From Lentzea alba (GTDB lineage Bacteria > Actinomycetota > Actinomycetes > Mycobacteriales > Pseudonocardiaceae), in contig NZ_JAAMPJ010000005.1 of assembly GCF_011067745.1 (NCBI RefSeq), forward strand, positions 214,955-278,954: DNA of 64,000 nucleotides, written 5' to 3'. A program made the position numbers and the translations under genes. Of this stretch, positions 49,872-58,231 are shown piece after piece (the first letter of the stretch is position 1; each line of letters starts with the position of its first letter). The notes beneath the pieces are model-generated. The model did no database searches, was not told the DNA's origin, and was given only the letters and a program-made list of their open reading frames with translations.

Positions 49872-50507
49872 TCACCTCGGAGCTGCGCCCCGCACGAGCA
49901 GCGTTCCCGGGAGTTCTGGTTTCGGCGGAGGAATGATCTCAGAACTCACGCTGACAAAGCCTGCGATGAACAGCATCTCCGCCCACTGCTGTCCCGAGAA
50001 GTTCCACTTCCTGATCGCGCGGTCTGACTGCGCATCGTCGTCGACTTCGTCGTTGTGGGAGAACACCAACACTCCGCCCGGAGCGAGCCGCTTCCGGATG
50101 AGCGGCAGGAGCACCGCCGGGTCGGTGAACCAGGTAGCTCCGAAGATCGAGATGACGACGTCGAAGTCGTCGGCCGACTCCTGCAGGAAATCCGCCACGT
50201 CCTGCGTGACGAACTCCAGCTCAGGGACGCGGCCCCACCTCTGCTCGGCGGCCACTTCGCGCGAGGGTGCGATGTCCACACCGGTGCAGCGGGCGCCGAG
50301 CGTCGCGAGATGGGCGAGGTTGCACCCTGAGCCGGAACCCAGCTCCAGAACCCGCTTGCCGCGGAGGTCGCCGAGAATCGACTCGTCGGGTCCGTGGTCC
50401 GGATACTGAGTCCAGTTCAGCCACGTCGTCGCACCGGCAGCGTTGACAGCGCGGCGGGGTTTTGCCTTCGTGGCGAACCGTTCCCAGGCCAGAGCTGGCG
50501 TAATCAC
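49872..50507 (-). CDS. class I SAM-dependent methyltransferase
   Basis: 211 residues from the GTG at 50507, which has AGGA 8 bp upstream. SAM motif VLELGSGSGCNLAHLATLG near residue 53, then TGVDIAP and VISIFGATWFTDPAVLLP. Member of the large small-molecule methyltransferase group; substrate unknown. It follows the Cys-tailed protein gene by 29 bp and likely shares its transcript, with the Nudix gene next in line. Confidence 0.82.
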   Translation of the reverse strand: MITPALAWERFATKAKPRRAVNAAGATTWLNWTQYPDHGPDESILGDLRGKRVLELGSGSGCNLAHLATLGARCTGVDIAPSREVAAEQRWGRVPELEFVTQDVADFLQESADDFDVVISIFGATWFTDPAVLLPLIRKRLAPGGVLVFSHNDEVDDDAQSDRAIRKWNFSGQQWAEMLFIAGFVSVSSEIIPPPKPELPGTLLVRGAAPR

Positions 50508-50536
50508 TCGTGTTGTTCCTCGTCGTGCGGGGTCGA

Positions 50537-50983
50537 CTACTTCTTGGGGCTGTTGTGGCAGCAGGCGTAGCACTGATGGCAGTCGACGTCCTCGGCCTGC
50601 CACAGCTCCGCGTCCAACGGGAAGCCCGCGGCGCGGATCGCCTGGATCGTTCCATGCAACACCATCGGCTGGGAGTCGCGCTCCTCGGCCAGGTGCGGGA
50701 TGTGGTGCAGGTAGGTACCGGCGTACTCCTGGCAGAAGTCGATGTAGCGCGGGGTGTCCAGCACGAACGAGTGCACGCCGAGGTCGACGGCCGGCGTCGG
50801 CCCCATCGGCGTTCCAGGATTCTCGGCAGCCGTCACGAGGTAGGCCAGGGTCTGTCCGAAGGTGCGCTCGGCCAGCTCACGGTCCATGTCGTGGTCGCGC
50901 ATGATCAGCTTGACCAGGCGGTCACAGACCTCCGGTGAGACCAAGGTGCGGGGATCGCGGAGGCCGACAGCGATTGCGGTCAT
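50537..50983 (-). CDS. GRDP-like protein with cysteine-rich tail
   Basis: 148 residues. The core pattern VDLGVHSFVLDTPRYIDFCQ, then GTYLHHIPH, resembles the repeated unit of glycine-rich-domain (GRDP, DUF1399-type) proteins, and similar short proteins are known to me from Streptomyces as hypothetical proteins. The C-terminus DCHQCYACCHNSPKK is a compact C-x2-C-x2-CC-H cluster, most simply a metal site. It heads the methyltransferase-Nudix transcript and is divergent from the HTH-effector gene. A role as a modified peptide precursor is only speculation. Confidence 0.6.
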   Translation of the reverse strand: MTAIAVGLRDPRTLVSPEVCDRLVKLIMRDHDMDRELAERTFGQTLAYLVTAAENPGTPMGPTPAVDLGVHSFVLDTPRYIDFCQEYAGTYLHHIPHLAEERDSQPMVLHGTIQAIRAAGFPLDAELWQAEDVDCHQCYACCHNSPKK

Positions 50984-51104
50984 ACGAGGGTCCTTTCTCC
51001 AGGTTCACCAGGTCGTACTTGCCCTGCGTAGTTGAGGATCTCGTCGGCTCTGGTGATCCACTAGGCCTCGCGGTACCCGTGTTGCTGGTCAGCGACCTGG
51101 CCAC

Positions 51105-51122
51105 CTGGACATATTCTGGACA
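51105..51122. promoter_or_regulatory. direct repeat before the HTH-effector gene
   Basis: CTGGACA-TATT-CTGGACA, two 7-bp copies at an 11-bp period, one helical turn, directly before the GTG at 51124. It contains a -10-like TATTCT (51112), so a bound protein would cover the promoter. Confidence 0.4.
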
Positions 51123-51123
51123 C

Positions 51124-52311
51124 GTGGTGTCCGCGCAATCACTGTCCGCAGCCTCTCTACGGGAGAGCTTGATCCGCCTGCGCAAGGGCCTGGCCCTCGC
51201 CCGGCCGACCTCCGTACTCACCGCCCTGACGCCCGAGGTTCGTGCCCGCCTCGGCGAGTCGAGCAGCGCGATCCCCGGCTCCGCAGAAGAGGCTCGCCAT
51301 CTCGTAGCGGTGCTTCAACGGGGTGTGGCCCAGTTGTCCGCGGATCAACGTGCCCACGTCGAGGTCGACTTCAATCTCGACACCGAGCATCAGCACCCCA
51401 CGCTGACCGAGCGGCAGGAATCGCTGGCGCAGAAGTTGGGATGCGCGGCAAAGACGGTGCGCAGGCACGCCGATCAGGCTCTCGAGACGCTGATCTACGT
51501 GCTGCTGGCAGCCCACACACCGGCGGCTGAATCAGGACAGGCCGGAGCGCCGGCAGGCGACTCGGTCCCAGAGGACCTGACTGATTTCTGGGGCCTGACT
51601 GCGGGAGCACGGGTCGACATCGTCTGCTCCGAGATCCCGGCAGCGGAACGACCTGAGTATGCCGACCCTTCCGATCGCAACTACCTGCGCTACGCGAAGT
51701 TCGCAGACCTCGACACGCTGATCTACCTCCGCACCCGGTTCGCCCAGTTGAGTCCGGATGTCGTTGTCCGTGACTTCGCGCCTTCGGAGTACTACGACAC
51801 GCAGGCCGACGTGCTCTGCGTGGTCGGTGGTCCGCCCTGGAACGCGAAGTTCCGCGAATTCCTTCCGATGCTGCCGTTCCACTTCGAGCCACACCCGCTC
51901 GGCGAAGACGACCCGCTCGTGGTGCCGGAGCTGGGACTGACGATCAGCCCTCACTGGACCGCGAAACAGGAACTGTTGCAGGACCTCGCGGTTCTCACCC
52001 GGCTAACGCTCGGCAACGGCACGACGGTGTTCCTGTTCGGCGGATGTCTCACCCTTGGTGTCCTCGGGGCGGCCCGCTGCCTGTTGGAAGCAGACCGCGG
52101 GCTGCGCAGCGTCGGGTACATGACGAACCTCGTCGGCCAGGACGACTTCGTGCTGGTCACCGAAACACGCCGTGTGGGCGGCCTGATCGATGTGACCGAT
52201 CTGGGCACCGCTGAGCCTTTGCTGGTGCTGACCCGTACCGCGAACAACCCGTTCACCGCCGTCGTCGACAACACCAGCCGCTATCCGGCGACGGTCCACA
52301 CCTCGTCATGA
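51124..52311 (+). CDS. HTH protein with unknown effector domain
   Basis: About 395 residues from the GTG at 51124, which a -10-like hexamer would make leaderless; the open frame runs further upstream but looks non-coding. Residues about 75-120 form a sigma-region-4-like helix-turn-helix (LTERQESLAQKLGCAAKTVR). The rest is an alpha/beta domain with DVLCVVGGPPWNAKF near 240 and FLFGGCLTLGVLGAARCLLE near 305. The GGP-x-N motif recurs in uncharacterized actinomycete regulators and suggests a nucleotide-type ligand, but I cannot name the family. The GT25 gene overlaps its stop. Confidence 0.6.
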   Translation: MVSAQSLSAASLRESLIRLRKGLALARPTSVLTALTPEVRARLGESSSAIPGSAEEARHLVAVLQRGVAQLSADQRAHVEVDFNLDTEHQHPTLTERQESLAQKLGCAAKTVRRHADQALETLIYVLLAAHTPAAESGQAGAPAGDSVPEDLTDFWGLTAGARVDIVCSEIPAAERPEYADPSDRNYLRYAKFADLDTLIYLRTRFAQLSPDVVVRDFAPSEYYDTQADVLCVVGGPPWNAKFREFLPMLPFHFEPHPLGEDDPLVVPELGLTISPHWTAKQELLQDLAVLTRLTLGNGTTVFLFGGCLTLGVLGAARCLLEADRGLRSVGYMTNLVGQDDFVLVTETRRVGGLIDVTDLGTAEPLLVLTRTANNPFTAVVDNTSRYPATVHTSS

Positions 52312-53039
52312 TCAATCCCTCGGACCTGCGCTGCTACGTCATCAACCTTCCGCGCCGCCAAGACCGCCGAGCTTGGATACAGCGCTCCCTTCCTCCCGAA
52401 CTGCCCGTCATCTTCACCTCTGACTGGGGTGACCTGTTCGACGGCCAGAAGCTCACTCAGGCCGATCTCGACGCTTCGGGCTACAAGCTGTTCCCGTGGC
52501 AGATCGAGTCGGACAACGAGTGGTGGAGCAGGCCGCTGAAGTACGGTGAGATCGGCTGCACCCTGGCCCATCTCGCGTGTTGGCGCGACGCCGCGCTACA
52601 CGGCACCGAGCCCTACACGGTCGTCTTCGAGGACGACGCCGTACTGCCGGACAACTTCCTCGCCAAGCTCCTCGACAGCCTTGAGAACCTTGCTCGGAGC
52701 AAGTTCGACTTCGATCTTCTCTACCTCGGACGTTTCCCGCTTGAACCGGATCACGACGCCCTTCCTGGCTTTGTGGTGCCCAGCTACAGCCACTGCACGT
52801 TCGGTTACGTGGTGACCCGAAAGGCGCTCGAACTGCTGCTGGCCGCCGAGCTGGAGCACGCGATCGTGCCGGTGGACGAGTTCTTGCCCGCCATGTACAT
52901 CGACCACCCGAGGGCAGACCTGCGGGCCCGTTTCCCCAAACAGCTCGGTGCACTGGCCTTCGAGCCACCGCTCGTGCGCCAACGCCCGAAGGACGAAGCC
53001 GGCAGCGACACCGAGGACACCACCTTCATCGACCCCTAG
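52308..53039 (+). CDS. GT25-family glycosyltransferase
   Basis: 243 residues. N-terminal CYVINLPRRQDRR, central GEIGCTLAHLACWRDA and the acidic FEDDAVLPDNF motif are diagnostic of glycosyltransferase family 25, known from lipooligosaccharide and collagen glycosylation. No membrane segment, so it is cytoplasmic. ATGA overlap with the preceding HTH-effector gene, which implies joint expression. A GT25 enzyme outside a polysaccharide locus is unusual; its acceptor is unknown. It overlaps the convergent acyltransferase by 4 bp. Confidence 0.85.
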   Translation: MINPSDLRCYVINLPRRQDRRAWIQRSLPPELPVIFTSDWGDLFDGQKLTQADLDASGYKLFPWQIESDNEWWSRPLKYGEIGCTLAHLACWRDAALHGTEPYTVVFEDDAVLPDNFLAKLLDSLENLARSKFDFDLLYLGRFPLEPDHDALPGFVVPSYSHCTFGYVVTRKALELLLAAELEHAIVPVDEFLPAMYIDHPRADLRARFPKQLGALAFEPPLVRQRPKDEAGSDTEDTTFIDP

Positions 53040-53707
53040 CGCTGTCGGCGAGCCTCCGCACGCCAATGCGCGATCAGGCTCTGCAGACGCTCACCTGACC
53101 AACACTCCGCTGGAGTCTGCAGGTTCACGCCGGTCACGACGTGCTCCGCGGACACGTCCTTCGTGACGACAGCGCCAGCGGCAACGTAGCTGCGTGGACC
53201 GATCCGAACTCCCCCGACAACGCGAGCTCCGAAGCCGACGACCGTGTCAGCCTCGATGATCGGCGGCTCCTCGTCGACCTCCCACCAGTCCTGGTGTGGT
53301 CGTGTGTACTCGTGCACCAGCTCGCCCATCACGGTCGAGCGGTCACCGATGCGGGTGCCGTCGCAGATGAACCCAGCGACGACAGCATTCGCGCCGATCG
53401 TGACGCGGTCGCAGACGAACGCGCCGTAGACGATCCGCGTCCCGGCGCCCACGGTGCTGTCGTAGCCGACGCGGACGCGATCCTCGAGCACGCAGTCGTC
53501 ACCGATGCTCACGCCCTCGTGGAGCACGACCTGGTTCGCGAGCTGGCACCGCTCACCGACGACCACACGAGCACCGACCCGCTGCGAGCCAGGCAGTTTC
53601 TGCTCGTCGCGGATCCGGGCTTCCTTCGGGTATCCGAACGTGCAGTGGGCCCCCACCACGGAGGTCGTGCCGATCGTGACCGGGGCGTAGATGGACTCGA
53701 TGTTCAC
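53036..53707 (-). CDS. hexapeptide-repeat (LbH) acyltransferase
   Basis: 223 residues of left-handed beta-helix repeats (VTIGTTSVVGAHC, VSIGDDCVLEDRVRVG, VRIGPRSYVAAGAVVTKDVS), as in WbbJ- or PglD-like O- and N-acetyltransferases acting on sugars. Start overlaps the hydrolase stop (ATGA). Together with the GT25 gene it suggests sugar or glycoconjugate modification. Confidence 0.82.
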   Translation of the reverse strand: MNIESIYAPVTIGTTSVVGAHCTFGYPKEARIRDEQKLPGSQRVGARVVVGERCQLANQVVLHEGVSIGDDCVLEDRVRVGYDSTVGAGTRIVYGAFVCDRVTIGANAVVAGFICDGTRIGDRSTVMGELVHEYTRPHQDWWEVDEEPPIIEADTVVGFGARVVGGVRIGPRSYVAAGAVVTKDVSAEHVVTGVNLQTPAECWSGERLQSLIAHWRAEARRQR

Positions 53708-54495
53708 GCCTGGCCCAGCTTTCCGTGGACGAGCCAGTCGACGGTCACCTTGATCGCCTCGTCCTCACGTTCACGCGAGTCGAACCCGTGGTCCGAGCCC
53801 ACGATTGTGTAGAAGTCGCAGTTCGCGCGAGCAGCGGCGGTGTCGCGGGCGATGTCGTAGGAGACGTAGCTGTCCTGGTCGCCGTGAACGACCAAGGCTG
53901 GGCGGGTGTCATCGACGAAGTCCTCTGCCGGTTGGTACCTGCTGAACTCGTCGAACATGACGCGACCAAGCCGGAACTCGCCATCAATCAGGAGGAAGCC
54001 GTTCGCCTGCAAGAACTCTTGCTGGTCACGGTTGAAGTTGTCGGTGCCCCACGGCAGCTCTGGCTCGACAAAGGTTCGCCGGAGATCGAGGACCGGGTTC
54101 CAGAAGACGACACGCGCGACATCGGCTCGGAGCCACGGCAACGACACCGCCGTGGACACCGCGCCGAAGCTGGCCGCGATGATCGACAGCGGACCGGGCA
54201 GCTCTTGCCTGGCATGCTCGACTGCAGCTTGGAGGTCGAGCACCTCGCCGGCGATCGTAGCGCCGGCCTGGGTGCCGCCGCTCCCGCCGTGGCCGCGGTA
54301 GCTGAACCTGAGCGCGTCGAAGCCGTTGACCGCCAGCTCCTCGGCGAGCCGCACGAACATCCCGCCCTCGTTCAAGTCGACGGTGATGCCGTGCGCCAGG
54401 ACGACGGTCCCACGCGAGTTGTCCGGCGCACGGTGAAGTACAGCATCGAGCTGCACACCGTCGAGCGAAGCTAGGCCGACGCGCTGCACGTTCAT
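53704..54495 (-). CDS. alpha/beta hydrolase
   Basis: 263 residues. Oxyanion-hole region VVLAHGITVDLNEGG, catalytic serine in SIIAASFGAVSTA near 110, Asp in VVHGDQDSYVSYD near 213 and His in IVGSDHGFDSRE near 242. The nucleophile elbow is A-x-S-x-G instead of G-x-S-x-G, as in some serine aminopeptidase-like lipases. First gene of a two-gene unit with the acyltransferase. Its promoter shares a 146-bp gap with the divergent gene at 54642. Confidence 0.82.
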   Translation of the reverse strand: MNVQRVGLASLDGVQLDAVLHRAPDNSRGTVVLAHGITVDLNEGGMFVRLAEELAVNGFDALRFSYRGHGGSGGTQAGATIAGEVLDLQAAVEHARQELPGPLSIIAASFGAVSTAVSLPWLRADVARVVFWNPVLDLRRTFVEPELPWGTDNFNRDQQEFLQANGFLLIDGEFRLGRVMFDEFSRYQPAEDFVDDTRPALVVHGDQDSYVSYDIARDTAAARANCDFYTIVGSDHGFDSREREDEAIKVTVDWLVHGKLGQA

Positions 54496-54520
54496 GACCT
54501 CCAGGCCGCAGGGACTGACA

Positions 54521-54585
54521 GCTGCTGATCACGGTATCGAACAGCCGCGCCGCCAATCCGTCGGCAAAAGTTGATGATCAGCAGC
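54521..54585. repeat. long-spaced inverted repeat in a divergent promoter region
   Basis: GCTGCTGATCA (54521-54531) and its exact complement (54575-54585) flank a 43-bp spacer, between the hydrolase start and the small gene at 54642. The arrangement could support looping by one regulator acting on both promoters. No such regulator is identified. Confidence 0.4.
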
Positions 54586-54641
54586 GCGCCGCACGCGCTC
54601 AACCGAACGTATGTGCGAATACAGTGATAGGTTCTCGCGTC

Positions 54642-54971
54642 ATGGATCGGCAGCTTCTCGAACCGTCCCAAATGGACGGCAAGCTCACGTACATGTACGA
54701 CAAGACCGGCCGACAGGTAGCTCTCTTGCCAGCGCGATGCAAGCTCGGCCGGCACACCCTCGGTCACTCCCAGTTCCGAGCGGTCGTGCGCGACGGTGAA
54801 CCCCACATCAGCTGCCTGGCCTGCGCCACCGACACTGCCGATCACTTCTGGCGCCTGACCGCCACGGCACCCGCACCAGACCGAGCAGAGCTGTCCGAGG
54901 AGCTCTACTTCGATCTCGTCCGGAGCCGGTCGCAGACAGCGCTGACTTCGGGCGATGGTCGACGTGCTTAG
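54642..54971 (+). CDS. small hypothetical protein with Cys/His residues
   Basis: 109 residues from the ATG at 54642. Contains LPARCKLGRHTLG and ISCLACATDTADHFW, which could form a small C/H metal site. No family recognised. Its end overlaps the next gene by 17 bp, so both are likely expressed together. Confidence 0.5.
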   Translation: MDRQLLEPSQMDGKLTYMYDKTGRQVALLPARCKLGRHTLGHSQFRAVVRDGEPHISCLACATDTADHFWRLTATAPAPDRAELSEELYFDLVRSRSQTALTSGDGRRA

Positions 54972-55269
54972 CAGCCCGTTCACCGTCTGGGAGGGCGACG
55001 ACGTTCACGGCCGGAGAGCTGTACTCACCGGCGTCTCGGTCAGCCTGGACCGTCTGTTCGCCCGCAGACCCGGTGCCGAAAGGCACGTCATCGCCACCGG
55101 CCTCGATCTGACCGGCTCAGTGCCAGGGCGGCTTCACGGGCGCTTTCCCAGCGTCGAGGGCGACTGGCTTGGGGTCGTCAACTACGAGATCGGATACGCC
55201 GACGGCCGCCGCGACAAGCTGTACGTGGCCGACCAGTTGGTGCCGTTCCACGTGCTCCGGAAGCTCTAG
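54955..55269 (+). CDS. small hypothetical protein, decayed copy at 60.5 kb
   Basis: 104 residues, beta-rich (SPFTVWEGDDVHGRR, RHVIATGLDLTG, GVVNYEIGYADGRRDKLYV). No known family. A degraded relative of the same sequence lies at about 60473-60605, including PFTVWEGASVHGRR and RHVIPTGLDL, so this gene family has been duplicated locally. It follows the Cys/His protein with a 17-bp overlap. Confidence 0.55.
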   Translation: MVDVLSSPFTVWEGDDVHGRRAVLTGVSVSLDRLFARRPGAERHVIATGLDLTGSVPGRLHGRFPSVEGDWLGVVNYEIGYADGRRDKLYVADQLVPFHVLRKL

Positions 55270-55372
55270 GTAGTTCTAGCGATCCCCGGTCGGCGCTGAC
55301 GCGCGAAGTTAGGCCGATCGGGTTACCTTCGATTCCCGGTGACTGGGCAACGTCGCGGGAGCGGAGTTCACC

Positions 55373-57365
55373 ATGCGCGTGGCACACGACGCCGTTCCCG
55401 CCTGGATCGACCCGATGCTCGCCAAGCCCGACGGCGGCCGCCTGCGCGAGGGGCCGCAGTGGGCGTATGAGTACAAGCTGGACGGCTACCGCGTGGCGAT
55501 GCGCATCGCCACAGACGGCACCACGATGCTGACCAGCCGCAATGGGCTCGACCTCACCGCCGAGTTCGCCGAGCTGACCGGCGTGCTCACCGCGGCGCTG
55601 CGAGGGCGCGCCGCGGTGCTCGACGGTGAGGTCGTGGTCTACAACGAGGCTGGCCAGATCGACTTCGGCCTGTTGCAGCAGCGCCGCGGCCGGTTCCAGA
55701 AGTACCGCACGGCCCGGCGTGAGGAGCCGTTCGAGGATGTGCCGGTCCGGTTCCTGGTGTTCGACCTCCTGCAACTCGACCACCAGCTCCTGCTGGGACC
55801 AGCCCTACGAGCAGCGGCGGCATCAGCTCACGAAGCTCCCGATGCCGGATCCCTTCCGGGCCTCCGTGGTGCCGTCGTTCACCGCCAGCGACCTGGAGGG
55901 CGAGCGCCTGACCCCGCAGCGGCTGCTCGAGCGCGTCGCGGCAGAAGGTCACGAAGGACTCGTCGCCAAGCGCCTCGACTCCCCTTACATTCCGGGTAAG
56001 CGCCCCGATTTCTGGTGTAAGCACCCACTCGTGCAGACGCGAGAGGTGATCGTGTGCGGCTGGCGGCCCGGCCAGAGCGGCTTTACCGGCACCGTTGGCG
56101 GACTCCTTCTCGGCGCACACGACCCAGACACCGGGGACCTGGTCTACATCGGAGACGTCGGCACCGGCTTCACTCGGCAGGACCGCGATCAGCTGCGCGA
56201 CCGGCTACAACCGATGGAGCGGTCAAGCCACCCCTTCGCGACCACACCGCCGCGTGAAGACGTGGTGCGGGCTCGGTGGGTGGATCCGGTGCTGGTCGGC
56301 GAGGTGCGGTTCCGGCAGTTCACCCGCGGTGACGACGGCCGGCTGCGGCACACCGCGTGGCGTGGCCTGCGTGCGGACCGCGATCCCTCCGAGGTGACAG
56401 CACCGCAGCCTGGCCGTCCCAGCCCTCCTACTGCTGCCGAGCTGCCCGACATCGGCAGCCGCGTGACGGTCAACGCGGGCGGCCGCACGCTCACCCTGTC
56501 CAACTTGGACAAACCTTTGTATCCCGACGGCACAACCAAAAGCGAGGTCATCGCTTACTACAGTCGCATCGCGCCGGTCCTGTTGCCGCACCTGCGCGAC
56601 AGGCCTGTCACGTTCGTCAGGTTCCCCAACGGGGTGCACGGGCAGAAGTTCTTCCAAAAGAACACGGACGCGAGCGCACCGGGCTGGTTGCCGACCGTGT
56701 CGTTGCGCGACGGCGGTTCCCGGCGCGGGGCTGATGCCGACGAAATCGTTCGGTATCCGCTGCTGCACGAACTCGCGGCCCTCGTATGGGCCGCCAACCT
56801 CGCGGCGCTCGAACTTCACGTTCCTCAATGGACAGTGGTGGACGGCGCACGAGAACTGCCGAACCGGCTCGTGTTCGACCTCGATCCCGGACCGGGCACC
56901 ACGATCGTCGATTGCTGCCGGGTGGCAGAGCGGCTGTACGAAGTACTGGTCGCAGATGGGCTTGCCCCGGTCGCCACGACTTCCGGCTCGAAGGGCATGC
57001 AGGTCTACGCAGGTATCGAGACGACCAACGCGCAATCCCCTTCGGCCTACGCGAAAGCCATCGCGGTGGCCTTCGAGCGGGAGACACCTCAGCAAGTGAC
57101 GGCCACGATGGCGAAGGCGCGCCGCGAGGGCAAGGTGTTCATCGACTGGAGTCAGAACAACGCCGCCAAGACCACCATTGCGCCTTACTCGCTACGCGGT
57201 CGCGACGAGCCGACCGTGGCGACACCGGTCACGTGGGCCGAGGTCCGCGACTGCCGCAAGCTGGAACAGTTGGTGTTCACCGCGGACGAGGTGCTCGAAC
57301 GAGCTGACGACCTTGGCGACCTCTTCGCACTCGTCGGCCAGCGCCGGGCGCCTCTTCCTGGTTGA
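55373..57365 (+). pseudogene. LigD-type ligase-polymerase, frameshifted
   Basis: Two frames join into a 663-residue NHEJ enzyme. The ATP-dependent ligase domain comes first: the adenylated lysine is in YEYKLDGYR near residue 35, then VLDGEVVVYN, HEGLVAKRLDS and the OB fold VIVCGWRPGQSG. The LigD polymerase domain follows: LSNLDKPLYPDG, RFPNGVHGQKFFQKN, and the acidic FDLDPGPGT. The frame breaks at a GGG run (55795-55797); with two G the frame is continuous (LLLDQPYEQRRHQ). No Ku gene is in the window. It may be a real mutation or a sequencing error. Confidence 0.85.
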
Positions 57366-57383
57366 TGTCGATGAGTCGGGCTG

Positions 57384-58142
57384 GTGAAGACTGTGGTGAT
57401 GAGCGGTGCGGCCAAGGCGGTTGATCCGGTGGGCGAGCGTGCGGCCGGCGCCATCAGGATTCTGGTCAAGGCTTTCGATGACCTCACCGACGCAGGTCAC
57501 GTGCAAGATCCCGCCGAGCACGACGAAGTCTTCACGTGGATCTTCGGCTGGTGGGTCTGGATCACCCGCAACAGCAAGCTGGTGCTGCTCGCCCACGAGG
57601 CCGATCTGGCGCATGAAAGCAGTCCGAACGTGCGCAGCATCCTCGAGCACAGCCTGGTGATGCAGTGGGTGGCCGATGTCGGGGCGGAGGCTCTCTCGAC
57701 GTTGACCGCCTTGGACGCCGAGTGGCGACGCAAGTTCATCAACGAACTCAGCGCCGCTGGGTGGTCTGTGCCCGCCGGGGTCACCGCGCCTCCGCCGTTG
57801 TCGGAACCGTTGAAGCTCAAGGGGAAGGTTACGAATTTCAACGAGCTTTGCGTGAACTACGACGCGCGGAGTCTCTACATTCCGTACCGGATGCTATCCA
57901 CGCACGTCCATCCCACGGCGAAGGGAGCCTTGGCGTACATCGGCGACGAGGGCCAGCTCGCGAACTATCCGGTGCACGACGACTCCGACAGCGACCTCGC
58001 ACTCGTGGCCGTCTGCGTGATCCAGGCCGCGCTCACCATCGACAGCCTGCTGGACAACGAGGTGCTGACCGCGGCGATCGCGGAGGCTCGCGAACGGCTC
58101 GGCGCCGCTATCGACCGTCCGCAGCTGGGCGGTCCGGGTTGA
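57384..58142 (+). CDS. hypothetical protein, DUF5677-like
   Basis: 252 residues from a GTG at 57384; an ATG at 57399 is also possible. Mostly helical with SSPNVRSILEHSLVMQWVAD and STHVHPTAKGALAYIG, a pattern like DUF5677/DUF6988-type proteins of unknown function. It starts 18 bp after the ligase-polymerase stop and may share its transcript. Confidence 0.6.
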   Translation: MKTVVMSGAAKAVDPVGERAAGAIRILVKAFDDLTDAGHVQDPAEHDEVFTWIFGWWVWITRNSKLVLLAHEADLAHESSPNVRSILEHSLVMQWVADVGAEALSTLTALDAEWRRKFINELSAAGWSVPAGVTAPPPLSEPLKLKGKVTNFNELCVNYDARSLYIPYRMLSTHVHPTAKGALAYIGDEGQLANYPVHDDSDSDLALVAVCVIQAALTIDSLLDNEVLTAAIAEARERLGAAIDRPQLGGPG

Positions 58143-58231
58143 GTCCGGGTTGTCCCCGATGCGACGGGGGCCGAGATCGTGTTCGCTGGACGATGCAGCG
58201 ACCGCTGGCGACGACCTTGGGGGTAGAAGCC

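Noticed and set aside
50935..51123. N-terminal extension of the HTH-effector protein.
   Set aside because: The frame is open but overlaps the divergent gene and its promoter, and contains no family-like sequence; the GTG at 51124 behind a -10-like element is more plausible.
36864..55300. An autonomous conjugative element (AICE) with TraB and a replication initiator.
   Set aside because: No FtsK-like transfer gene or Rep/prim-pol gene is present in this stretch; the HerA-like ATPase at 13 kb is of another family and far away.
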